From Nostoc linckia z4 (GTDB lineage: Bacteria > Cyanobacteriota > Cyanobacteriia > Cyanobacteriales > Nostocaceae): DNA of 64,000 nucleotides. This document shows, in pieces, positions 1 to 7,387 of this stretch (position 1 is the first letter of the stretch; every line of letters starts with the position of its first letter). A model generated the notes under the pieces. It had not been told where the DNA came from. It was given only the letters and a program-made list of their open reading frames with translations, and ran no database searches. A program made the position numbers and the translations under genes. Where the stretch lies: positions 288,444 to 352,443 of the forward strand of contig NZ_LAHA01000004.1 in NCBI RefSeq assembly GCF_002608075.1, read 5' to 3'.

Positions 1-696
1 AGAAGGCAGTCTTTGACTTTTAGATCGCTCAACTGTATCATCTGAAGTTTCAGCAAGTGCACCTTTCAAGATTGCAATTTCACTTTCAGGAACATCACCA
101 GCAATAGTCAATGCTAATCGGTCTTTATCAGAAGTGGAATTTGGGAGTGCTACAAACTCAACATTTTCTATAGAAACGCCTAATACATCTTCTAGCTGTC
201 CCGATCTGAATAAATTTTCTAGTCGCTCAAGTCCTTCTTGAGAGCCTTCCAAAATCAGTTTTATACTACCAGGCTCAATATCAATAATTTTGATAGAAGT
301 ATCTTGAGCTAATTCTTTTAAAAGAGCAGCGATCGCCTTTAATTTTGCTATGTCCTCTGGAGAGACAGTACCAGCAATGGCAAATGCATAGCTTTTTTTA
401 TCAGTTAACACCTGTGTAGTAGCGATCGACTCTTGAATAATTTTATCTTTATCAATGACGTTGAGTTCTTCTGATTCTGACTCAAATTCTGCAATCTCAC
501 CCCACTCTAAACTCAGTTGCGTGCAGATGGTTTGAAATAGACGCATCTCAACAGGTCGTCTGGCAAAAAAATTAATCACAATTGCTCGACTACAGTTAGA
601 ACGTCCTGCTAGGTGGTCTTGTGTCCAACCTTTGACTTTGAATGCTTCCTTAGCTTTTTGCAATCCTTGTTTCGATGCTTGGCATGACCTACCCAT
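1..696 (-). CDS. HTH-domain protein related to STAND/NACHT regulators (3' end beyond window)
   Basis: Open reading frame from an ATG at 696 to the window edge, 232 codons seen and no stop. Residues 1-70 closely match the N-terminus of the NACHT protein at 1831-4257: both have xRSxxASKxGLxKAKEAFKxKGWTQ, then CSR, PV, FQTICT and L.LEW.EIAE. This is a helix-turn-helix-like domain found at the front of cyanobacterial STAND proteins. Residues about 105-180 form a unit (FAIAGTVSPEDIAKLKAI, then GSIKLILEGS and LENLFRSGQL). A second copy of the unit starts near residue 205 (LTIAGDVPES). The effector or ATPase part would lie outside the window. The HTH homology is seen directly; a defence role is inferred. 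Confidence 0.75.
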   Translation of the reverse strand, partial: MGRSCQASKQGLQKAKEAFKVKGWTQDHLAGRSNCSRAIVINFFARRPVEMRLFQTICTQLSLEWGEIAEFESESEELNVIDKDKIIQESIATTQVLTDKKSYAFAIAGTVSPEDIAKLKAIAALLKELAQDTSIKIIDIEPGSIKLILEGSQEGLERLENLFRSGQLEDVLGVSIENVEFVALPNSTSDKDRLALTIAGDVPESEIAILKGALAETSDDTVERSKSQRLPS

Positions 697-794
697 TGTC
701 AACCTGCCACAACTATTACATTAGTTTTGCACAACTCCATGACACTTAATTAAAGCGATCGCCACTTGTTAAAAATAGCGATCGCACTTCGATT

Positions 795-875
795 AAGACC
801 CTGGCTCGAATATTAAGGGATAACGCTCGGTCTTCGCCCTCACGTTATCCCTTAGTATTCGAGCGAAGCGGTCTT
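795..875. repeat. Large imperfect inverted repeat in intergenic DNA
   Basis: Arms of 22 bp at 804-825 and 843-864 (one mismatch) enclose a 17-base loop. They are extended by outer AAGACC (795-800) and GGTCTT (870-875). Together with GCGATCGC sites it fills the 697-1153 gap, where no gene is seen. It resembles dispersed cyanobacterial hairpin repeats; function unknown. Confidence 0.7.
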
Positions 876-1088
876 CCAGTTCGCCTGCACTACACAATTA
901 ATTTGTTTAACCCTTTTTGTTCTTCAGGTTTCTGTAGCTCAGCAAGAAGTATTTGTGTATTTAGGTTCGGAATAAGCTAAAATTGTGCTTTTTTTGACTG
1001 AAAATTGAGTACGTATTAGCATTTGCTTAACCGTTTATTAACCTTTCTGTCACCCTCAAATAGTACATTACTGTAGTCTATTAAAAAG

Positions 1089-1132
1089 CGGTTAAAGCAA
1101 AGCTTATTTTAGTTTAAGCTTTGCTTTAACCG
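1089..1132. repeat. Perfect 18-bp inverted repeat upstream of small membrane gene
   Basis: Arms 1089-1106 and 1115-1132 are perfectly complementary with an 8-base loop (core AAAGCAAAGCTT). It lies 28 bases before the ATG at 1160 and could be an attenuator, operator or mobile hairpin. No clear T-tract follows. Confidence 0.7.
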
Positions 1133-1159
1133 TTGTTCTATAACTTTTAAACTTTGAAC

Positions 1160-1348
1160 ATGATACCAAAGTCTATTTCCAAAGAGACAATTCTCGGAAT
1201 AATTGTCCTAGTTTTAGTTGTCGGTTCTCTAATCCTAGCGATTGTGGATTCTTCAACTCGTGCAACTTTTGCTGATTTGACAAAAGTTGCAGTAGGTACG
1301 TATATAGGACTTCACATACCTTCACCTAATCAGAAAGTTGGGCGTTAA
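1160..1348 (+). CDS. Small single-pass membrane protein
   Basis: 62-residue protein; a TTG two codons upstream is an alternative start. One hydrophobic segment at residues about 11-29 (ILGIIVLVLVVGSLILAI) is followed by a short polar tail ending in PSPNQKVGR. Family not recognised. It lies between the two divergent HTH/STAND-type genes and converges on the small membrane gene at 1357-1674. A link to the neighbouring NACHT gene is possible but unproven. Confidence 0.55.
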   Translation: MIPKSISKETILGIIVLVLVVGSLILAIVDSSTRATFADLTKVAVGTYIGLHIPSPNQKVGR

Positions 1349-1356
1349 TTCCACCT

Positions 1357-1674
1357 TCACTTGAGTGGCGGATCTATTCGTTGGATTTGCTCTTGATTAG
1401 TTGTCACTGTGGTAGTGGGATTACTTTGCAAGTTAATCTCTGGTTGAGCCACAGATGTTGTTGGTCTTAACACCATCACAGCAAACCCAAAAAACATTGC
1501 TACTATTGCCACAATTGCAACGTTATTGCTGCTGTCTTTACTCACAGCAGTCATCAGATTTTTGAGCAGTCCATGATACTGCTGTTGGGTTGTGGCGTTT
1601 ACTTCCGTGATAAGTGCTTCAGGAGCATTTAACTTATCATTAGAAGTGCGGGGTCTACGACTGTTGAAATCCAT
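1357..1674 (-). CDS. Hypothetical single-pass membrane protein
   Basis: 105 residues. A polar N-terminal half is followed by a hydrophobic stretch at about 51-70 (NVAIVAIVAMFFGFAVMVL) and a Thr/Gln-rich tail. No family recognised. Transcribed divergently from the NACHT gene, with about 155 bases between start codons, so the two may share a control region. Confidence 0.55.
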   Translation of the reverse strand: MDFNSRRPRTSNDKLNAPEALITEVNATTQQQYHGLLKNLMTAVSKDSSNNVAIVAIVAMFFGFAVMVLRPTTSVAQPEINLQSNPTTTVTTNQEQIQRIDPPLK

Positions 1675-1701
1675 TGTTGTAACCTCGTGTTTTCGATGCT
1701 T

Positions 1702-1726
1702 ACCTGGAGAACATCCAGGTTTTTTC
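1702..1726 (+). terminator. Terminator-like hairpin in the NACHT leader
   Basis: ACCTGGA (1702-1708), a 5-base loop, TCCAGGT (1714-1720), then a run of six T ending at 1725. This is a Rho-independent terminator shape on the plus strand. As it lies between the divergent start at 1674 and the NACHT ATG at 1831, it may act as an attenuator in the NACHT leader. Confidence 0.6.
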
Positions 1727-1830
1727 TTTCTTTTCTTAAGAATAAAAATTTCAAGCTCAAACTTGGTCAGACTAGGCTGTTAGAGTTATGTAATAGTTGT
1801 AATAGTTATGTCAAAGTTGAACTTACAGCT

Positions 1831-4257
1831 ATGACGCGATCCGTTAGAGCATCGAAAACAGGGTTAGAAAAAGCTAAAGAAGCATTCAAGCTCAAGGGTT
1901 GGACACAGGAATACTTGGCAGGGGGATCGGGCTGTTCTCGACAGACCATCAACAAATTCTTGAACGGACAACCTGTTGATAAACAGATATTCCAAACCAT
2001 CTGCACAGAATTGAATTTAGAGTGGCGTGAGATTGCAGAACTGGAAGCTGAAGAAGAGCAAGCCAAGACTTTTACCATTGACGAGCTAGTGCAGACAGCA
2101 CGAGAAAACATTCGCGACAGCATTCATCAAAAATGCACCACCATGCGAGTGTTGGATATGAACCAGCCAATAGGACTGGATGACATTTATACCAGCGTCA
2201 ATATTTTGGAGAAAATCATTGGACGCAGACGACTAGAAATAGCCCAACTTCTCCAAAATTTGTCTTTGAATAATTTTGAGCGCTTCAGTTTGGGTGATGT
2301 GCGCGAGAAAAGAGTCCCTGGCTTGGAAGCAGTAAAAAAGTACTCAAAGTTGATGATTTTAGGGAAACCAGGAGCAGGCAAAACAACATTTCTCAAACAT
2401 TTAGCACTCCAATGTATTGAAGGTAAGTTTGAGCCAAAGCGTATTCCTTTATTTATTTCGTTAAAAGATTTTGCTGAAGCAGAAGCTCAATCCACTTTAT
2501 TGAATTATTTAATACAGCTTTTTACAAATTATGGAATCGCGCCCAACACGCAACTTAATACTGGATGGCTAGCATCTCTTGCAAGATTGGGTCTCAAGAG
2601 CGCAAATCAGTCTGTCGATCTGACAGCTATAGAAGAACTACTCAATCAAGGCAAGTTTTTAATACTGCTAGATGGACTGGATGAGGTAAGAGATGCAGAT
2701 AGCAAAAGGGTCTTACTACAAATTCGAGACTTTTCAAATCAGTTCCATAAGAATCAGTTTGTGATGACCTGTCGAATCGCTGCACGAGAATATACTTTTG
2801 AGCAGTTTACTGAAGTTGAAATTGCTGACTTTGACGAGCAACAAATTGACAGCTTTGCGAAAAAATGGTTCAAAGCAAAAGACGATCCAGTTAAAGGTGA
2901 GCGATTTATTGAGAAGTTGAAAGAGGAGAAGCCGATTTTGGAATTAGCAACCAATCCTCTTTTATTAACGCTTTTGTGTTTGGTATTTGGAGATAATTTT
3001 AGCTTTCCACAAAATCGTTCTGAACTTTATAAAGATGGCTTAGATGTACTGCTCAAGAAGTGGGATGGGAACCGAAATATTGAACGTGACCAAGTTTATA
3101 AAAAGCTATCCCTAAAACGCAAAGAAGATTTACTCAGTCAAATCGCTTGCTTAACTTTTGAACGAGGTGATTACTTTTTTAAGAAAAAAGACATTGAAAG
3201 ATACATCACCGACTACATCCAAAATTTGCCAGATGCTAGTACAGATCCAGAGGCACTGCAACTAGATAGCGAAGGAGTACTAAAGTCAATTGAAGCTCAA
3301 CATGGATTATTTGTAGAACGAGCAAGAAGTATTTACTCTTTTTCTCATTTGACTTTTCATGAGTATTTCACTGCCAGAAAGATTGTTGCCAGTGCTAACC
3401 CACATGCAATAGATGACAAGACTTTGCAAACCTTAGCCACCCACATTAACGAAAATAACTGGCGAGAAGTCTTTTTACTTACGGCTGGGATGTTGGAAAG
3501 TGCAGATTCCCTTTTGCTGTTGATGAAACAGCAGATTGATGAACTCGTAATAACTGATGATAAATTGCAGCAGTTTCTCAGATGGGTTGAGCAAAAATCA
3601 AATTCCGTAGAAGCACCCTACAATAGAGCTGCTATTCGTGCTTTCTACTACGCCCTCGCCCGAGGTCTCGACCTCGCCCGATACCTCGACCGAGGTCTCG
3701 CTCTCGACCTCACCTTCGCCCGAGGTCTCGACCTCGCCCTCGCCCGAGACCTCGACCTCGCCCAAGACCTCGACCTCGCTCAAGACCTCCCCCTCGGCCA
3801 AGACCTCCCCCTCGGCCGAGAACTCGCCCGAGGTCTCACCCTCGCCCGAGGTCTCACCCTCGGCCGAGAACTCGCCATCGCCCGAGACCTCGACCTCGCC
3901 CAAGACCTCGCCCTCAACCTCGCCCTCGCCCTCGCCCGAGACACCGAATTGCAGCATAAGTTACAAAAACTTAAACAAGAACTACCAAATTTGAAGTCAC
4001 AAAACTTAGAAACGTTCAAACAGTGGTGGCAGGGAAATAATCAAGCTTGGATTAAACAATTCAGACTAATAATAATTGAGCATCGTAGTATTGGACATGA
4101 CTGGCAGTTCAGCATCGAACAAAAACAACTATTGCAGCAGTATTACAACGCCAATAAGGTACTAGTCGATTGCCTCAACAGTGAGTGTTACGTCAGCCGA
4201 GATGTGCGACAGCACATTGAAGATACATTGCTGTTACTAGTTAAAACTAGCCCCTAA
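1831..4257 (+). CDS. HTH-NACHT STAND NTPase with C-terminal hexapeptide repeats
   Basis: 808 residues from the ATG at 1831. That start is chosen over 48 upstream codons because its N-terminus aligns with the start of the paralogous protein at 1-696. Domains in order: HTH-like domain (residues 1-75); a cyanobacterial NACHT-associated helical region (VLDMNQPIGLDDIYTSVNILEKI near 110); NACHT with Walker A GKPGAGKTT near 175; Walker B FLILLDGLDEV near 280; an NR-SELYKDGL region near 390; a FSHLTFHEYFTA motif near 505; a Leu/Ala/Asp/Arg hexapeptide repeat tract (about 607-706); and a polar C-terminal domain. NACHT STAND proteins act as ATP-driven sensors, and several bacterial ones block phage. 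Sensor specificity here is unknown. The 3' 97 bases are duplicated at 6720-6816. Confidence 0.9.
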   Translation: MTRSVRASKTGLEKAKEAFKLKGWTQEYLAGGSGCSRQTINKFLNGQPVDKQIFQTICTELNLEWREIAELEAEEEQAKTFTIDELVQTARENIRDSIHQKCTTMRVLDMNQPIGLDDIYTSVNILEKIIGRRRLEIAQLLQNLSLNNFERFSLGDVREKRVPGLEAVKKYSKLMILGKPGAGKTTFLKHLALQCIEGKFEPKRIPLFISLKDFAEAEAQSTLLNYLIQLFTNYGIAPNTQLNTGWLASLARLGLKSANQSVDLTAIEELLNQGKFLILLDGLDEVRDADSKRVLLQIRDFSNQFHKNQFVMTCRIAAREYTFEQFTEVEIADFDEQQIDSFAKKWFKAKDDPVKGERFIEKLKEEKPILELATNPLLLTLLCLVFGDNFSFPQNRSELYKDGLDVLLKKWDGNRNIERDQVYKKLSLKRKEDLLSQIACLTFERGDYFFKKKDIERYITDYIQNLPDASTDPEALQLDSEGVLKSIEAQHGLFVERARSIYSFSHLTFHEYFTARKIVASANPHAIDDKTLQTLATHINENNWREVFLLTAGMLESADSLLLLMKQQIDELVITDDKLQQFLRWVEQKSNSVEAPYNRAAIRAFYYALARGLDLARYLDRGLALDLTFARGLDLALARDLDLAQDLDLAQDLPLGQDLPLGRELARGLTLARGLTLGRELAIARDLDLAQDLALNLALALARDTELQHKLQKLKQELPNLKSQNLETFKQWWQGNNQAWIKQFRLIIIEHRSIGHDWQFSIEQKQLLQQYYNANKVLVDCLNSECYVSRDVRQHIEDTLLLLVKTSP
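3649..3948 (+). repeat. 18-bp-based tandem repeat encoding hexapeptides inside the NACHT gene
   Basis: About 16 imperfect copies of an 18-base unit such as GACCTCGACCTCGCCCAA, coding for variants of (R/Q)-D-L-x-L-A. The unit is a multiple of 3 and lacks stops on either strand, so long spurious reading frames appear in other frames. Pentapeptide-repeat-like or leucine-rich solenoid is a guess. Copy number is likely to vary between strains. Confidence 0.85.
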
Positions 4258-4332
4258 TAACTCACCCTTAGAGTTAGCATAGCTGTTGAACGAGTCGTAG
4301 TAAAACTAAATAATCTGTTCTTTGACACTTCG

Positions 4333-4346
4333 AGGAAAATTTTCCT
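4333..4346. repeat. Palindrome family AGGAAAATTTTCCT (short copy)
   Basis: 14-bp perfect palindrome just beyond the stop of the tail-gene fragment. Member of the dispersed family with core CCAGGAAAATTTTCCTGG also seen at 6879, 23545, 29605, 38112, 48295, 48727 and 54016. Confidence 0.7.
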
Positions 4347-4354
4347 GCTTCTGT

Positions 4355-4538
4355 TCACACTGCAAACTTCTCTGTTTCCTGAAAAGAAAGGTGAGCGATT
4401 CTTTTATCTCCCGCCTTATCAAATTCCGGTTCTTTGACAAACCAAACATGAAATTGAGCAAAGTAGGAAACATGACTTGCGCCCACCGCTATCTCACTAG
4501 CACCGGGAGCAATTACCCGAGTTCTGGGCGATCGCTCT
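4355..4538 (-). pseudogene. 3' fragment of phage tail gene (copy of 6902-7387)
   Basis: Minus-strand reading gives the last about 61 residues of the protein at 6902-7387, ending with the same TEKFAV and stop. Most base differences are silent and the frame is open, so it derives from a related functional gene, not random decay. No start or 5' half is present. The rest of the gap up to 4785 shows only a GCGATCGC site and no gene. Confidence 0.85.
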
Positions 4539-4785
4539 CGCCAAGAGGAACTATTTATTTTTGCAGTCCTTGAAGAATAGTGATTTTGGACTCAGAACTG
4601 GGGGGCGATCGCCAAAAATTGCCCCTCGCCGTTCTAGGTTACGTTTCATATCCTCTGTAAGACCTGTGCTTGGGCCAAATAAGGTATCAAATTTTTGATT
4701 GGCTAAGGAATAGAACTAAATGAGATGTGCAAATAATTTTGTATGGCTACTGACTATGTTGGTTTTCATATCTTAAGGAAAACTA

Positions 4786-5199
4786 TTATCTCTGACTTGC
4801 AAAAAAGTATGCCAATGCACCTGAAACTAAAAAAGAGCTAGCTGGAGCTATAGTATCTATATAGTTTGCAAGTTCTTTATCAGTCGTATCCGTCTCAATA
4901 AAAGTGAATACTATGCAACGCCAAGTCAGTAGAATATTCCAGATTAAAACCATTACTAAAGCAAGCTTAAAAGGCACTAATGAACTTAGTCTTCTATCTG
5001 AAATTTCTTGACCAAATATTCCCCCAGCGATTACTCCAAAGTGAATAGAATAGACAACCAATACTTTTATTATTAGGTTGATAAGAGAATCGCCCCCATA
5101 ATCTCCTTTAATGTAAGGAATAATAATCAATAAGATTATAAACAAAAAAAAGAATATGAAAATATAAAGCAATATCGCTCGCGCCTTTCCAATTGTCAT
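4786..5199 (-). CDS. Hypothetical multi-pass membrane protein
   Basis: 137 residues with about four hydrophobic segments (residues about 8-28, 45-65, 75-97, 118-133). No catalytic motif or known family. It sits 42 bases downstream of the secreted-protein gene at 5242-6189 on the same strand, so the two are probably co-transcribed. Both lie in the segment bounded by the 370-bp direct repeats and therefore look like recently acquired cargo. Confidence 0.6.
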   Translation of the reverse strand: MTIGKARAILLYIFIFFFLFIILLIIIPYIKGDYGGDSLINLIIKVLVVYSIHFGVIAGGIFGQEISDRRLSSLVPFKLALVMVLIWNILLTWRCIVFTFIETDTTDKELANYIDTIAPASSFLVSGALAYFFASQR

Positions 5200-5241
5200 G
5201 TTTACTTATTTGTGGTAGCTGTTTATTATTTATTAAAAACA

Positions 5242-6189
5242 CTATATTTTTTTAAATTCATTAAGAATTTGATCTATTAAATTACTAGCAGATCTTTTTG
5301 TTTCTTCACTAATATTTGTTTGACTCCATATTGCTTCTCTTCTGCGCTTTTCACGAATCAGAGATTGAACACGAAAAATAAACTTATTTCCTTTACTATC
5401 ATAAGGTTGCGAAATAAGTAGTGCTACCTGACCTCTCAAATTATTTGGTAAACCGCTCAGTTCAATGTACGGAGTAAGAAAAAAGAAAAGATTATCACGT
5501 TGAAAAGGTTTAATGCCTAAAGGAAATTTTTTGTTGAACACACCCAACGCAATTTCTTGAAATGTAGGAGGAGATACCCAACTTTCGCTTCTAGCCGTTT
5601 CTTGGAATTCACTTTCTTTTGGTATATCAACCCCTCCTAAAAAATTTAATCTTCCTGAAGCTTGAACGATAGAATTTGAAGTTAACATCCTGGTGTCCCA
5701 TTCAACAATAGAGTTTACTGTTCCAGGAGATTCTGGTGTTATACCATCTGGTGTAATAGTAGAGTCTGGTGTTGTAGACTCTGATGTTGCGCCAGGTATT
5801 CGAGTAGGTGTCGCAGTAACACCATTATGAGAGGAATCAGCAACTTGGGAATCCTCATTTGCCTTGAAAACTTTATATTCAACTATTTTTATAATAGAAT
5901 TATTAACTGGGTCTCTAAATTCAACTTCTGGTTTTTCCGCAAAATAAATGAGATGTCCCTTCGCTGGAACAGTACCTATCTGTTTTATATAAACTGTATC
6001 CCGCCCCTCAATTCTATAAATGTAATCAAGCCTATACAGAGTTTGTTTGTGAGGCGTTGTAGCTACTTCTACCTTTTCAAATTGAACATAAGAATTTTCT
6101 TGAGATTTTACAGTAGTGGCTACAGATAGTAATATCAAAAAAGTAAAAAGTGTAATTTGTATAAATTTTTTATGTATAAAAATAGCCAT
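5242..6189 (-). CDS. Hypothetical secreted or periplasmic protein
   Basis: 315 residues. N-terminal signal peptide: basic start, hydrophobic core FIQITLFTFLILLSVATTV, likely cleavage after VKS. Residues about 115-150 form a Thr/Pro/Ser-rich linker. The rest has no recognised family. Upstream partner of the membrane protein at 4786-5199. Base composition is AT-richer than the phage block, consistent with separate origin. Confidence 0.65.
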   Translation of the reverse strand: MAIFIHKKFIQITLFTFLILLSVATTVKSQENSYVQFEKVEVATTPHKQTLYRLDYIYRIEGRDTVYIKQIGTVPAKGHLIYFAEKPEVEFRDPVNNSIIKIVEYKVFKANEDSQVADSSHNGVTATPTRIPGATSESTTPDSTITPDGITPESPGTVNSIVEWDTRMLTSNSIVQASGRLNFLGGVDIPKESEFQETARSESWVSPPTFQEIALGVFNKKFPLGIKPFQRDNLFFFLTPYIELSGLPNNLRGQVALLISQPYDSKGNKFIFRVQSLIREKRRREAIWSQTNISEETKRSASNLIDQILNEFKKI

Positions 6190-6322
6190 TTATTAATACT
6201 CATTATAGATTTACAAAATAAATTTTTTGTTAGTCTTAAAACTACATCTATTTTTAGTATAATGCTTATTTTTTCTGGAACATCTAACAATTGGGAGAGG
6301 AAAAAGTGGAATTAATAAACAA

Positions 6323-6463
6323 ATGATTATCGCCCTGGTGCATGAATGGAGCGATGCCTGCGGCAACCCCTTCGGTGTACGTAAGCGTAAACTATTTAAG
6401 CCGGAACATATTCGCAAAGCTTGGCAACGTTTAGGTGAACAAAACTGGTTAACCAAAAATTAA
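6323..6463 (+). pseudogene. Short remnant ORF next to HsdR fragment
   Basis: 46 codons (MIIALVHEWSDACGNPFG to QNWLTKN). It is too short for a domain and not recognised, but it has a coding look and ends 42 bases before the HsdR remnant on the same strand. Probably the 3' part of a lost gene of the same restriction locus. Confidence 0.35.
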
Positions 6464-6505
6464 ACTAATATGATGAGATAAAAAAATCACTCATGATTTA
6501 CCCTG

Positions 6506-6724
6506 ATGTTAAACGAGTACACTCAGGTTGAACTTCCTCTCATCAACCAACTCAAACTTATGGGTTGGCAGCATTTTGAAGGCGGCATTGATGTTCCTTA
6601 CCTCATGGAAAGGCAAAGCTTTCGAGATGTACTATTAACGGAAAGACTACACAAAGCCATCTGCCAAATCAACCTTGATGATCGAGGACAACCCTGGCTC
6701 GACGATGGGCAAATCACCTACTAG
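6506..6724 (+). pseudogene. hsdR: N-terminal fragment of type I restriction subunit R
   Basis: 72 residues resembling the start of HsdR proteins: NEYTQVELPLINQLKLMGWQ, then VPYLMERQSFRDVLLTERL and a GQPWLDD motif. A full HsdR is roughly 800-1100 residues. Here the frame runs straight into the second copy of the NACHT 3' end at 6720 and stops. No helicase or nuclease motif remains, so it cannot work as an endonuclease. It marks a recombination junction in a defence island. Confidence 0.75.
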
Positions 6725-6816
6725 TTGATTGCCTCAACAGTGAGTGTTACGTCAGCCGAGAAGTGCGACAGCACATTGAAGATACATTGCTACTGCCAGT
6801 TAAAACTAGCCCCTAA
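6720..6816 (+). pseudogene. 3' fragment of NACHT gene
   Basis: Encodes a copy of the last about 31 residues of the NACHT protein (DCLNSECYVSREVRQHIEDT) and the same stop codon. Fused directly to the HsdR remnant, with no start of its own. Confidence 0.85.
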
Positions 6817-6878
6817 CAGCGCACCCTAACTGCTGAACGAGTCATAGTGGAACTAAATAATCTGTTCTTTGACACTTC

Positions 6879-6894
6879 CAGGAAAATTTTCCTG
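6879..6894. repeat. Palindrome family copy after tail gene stop
   Basis: 16-bp perfect palindrome CAGGAAAATTTTCCTG, eight bases past the stop codon of the tail gene at 6902-7387. Confidence 0.7.
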
Positions 6895-6901
6895 CTCCTG
6901 T

Positions 6902-7387
6902 TCACACTGCAAACTTTTCTGTTTCTTGAAAAGAAAGGTGAGCAATTCGCTTATCTCCCGCCTTGTCAAATTCCGGTTCTTTGACAAACCAAACATGAAA
7001 TTGAGCAAAGTAGGAAACATGACTTGCACCTACCATGACCTCGCTAGCACCGGGAGCAATTACCCTAGTTCTGGGCGATCGCTCTTGGTACTCTCGTACC
7101 TTATCAATTAAAGTAAGTTCGGTATTTATTGGGGGCAATTGTCTGCGCCTGACATCGGATTCGTAATACATTGCCCCCAAAATCCGCATATCTTGGTCTG
7201 TACAGTAAACACTGAAAGTCCACAGATGCGGTTGCTCGAAAACTGGCCCATCGCCAATGCCATTGCCATTGGCTGAGTATTCCAATTTACCCCCATCGAT
7301 AGCTCTAGCTCTGGGGAATTTCGGGTCTACAAATTTACTGAAGCTAACAGAAAGACTATCAAGAATTAGAGTGATACTGCTAGTCAT
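6902..7387 (-). CDS. Phage tail protein downstream of tape measure (distal-tail position)
   Basis: 161 residues, no named family recognised. The start overlaps the tape-measure stop by 4 bases (ATGA), showing translational coupling. The position right after the tape measure is where siphophages encode distal tail or tail-tip proteins. The C-terminal third is duplicated as a fragment at 4355-4538. No further tail-tip, fibre or lysis gene follows, so the tail module appears cut here. Confidence 0.7.
   Translation of the reverse strand: MTSSITLILDSLSVSFSKFVDPKFPRARAIDGGKLEYSANGNGIGDGPVFEQPHLWTFSVYCTDQDMRILGAMYYESDVRRRQLPPINTELTLIDKVREYQERSPRTRVIAPGASEVMVGASHVSYFAQFHVWFVKEPEFDKAGDKRIAHLSFQETEKFAV

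Larger units (their letters stand above)
4161..4538. repeat. Direct repeat copy 1 (NACHT 3' end joined to tail-gene 3' end)
   Basis: Matches 6720-7085 at roughly nine bases in ten by eye, with one 12-base indel just after the NACHT stop codon. The copy holds the last 97 bases of the NACHT gene, a spacer, and, on the minus strand, the 3' part of the tail gene that is intact at 6902-7387. Confidence 0.92.
6720..7085. repeat. Direct repeat copy 2 (NACHT 3' end joined to tail-gene 3' end)
   Basis: Second copy of the segment at 4161-4538. Here the tail-gene side is complete (6902-7387) and the NACHT side is the fragment, the mirror of copy 1. The cargo between the copies holds the membrane/secreted pair and the HsdR remnant. 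Confidence 0.92.

Noticed and set aside
1687..1830. 48-codon upstream extension of the NACHT protein
   Set aside because: Contains the terminator-like hairpin, is not matched in the paralogue at 1-696, and has poor coding character.
3598..3994. Long frames on both strands across the NACHT repeat tract, with Glu/Val/Gly or Ser/Pro repeats
   Set aside because: They arise because the 18-bp repeat has no stops in any of these frames. No ribosome site or flanking coding signal; the NACHT frame is continuous.
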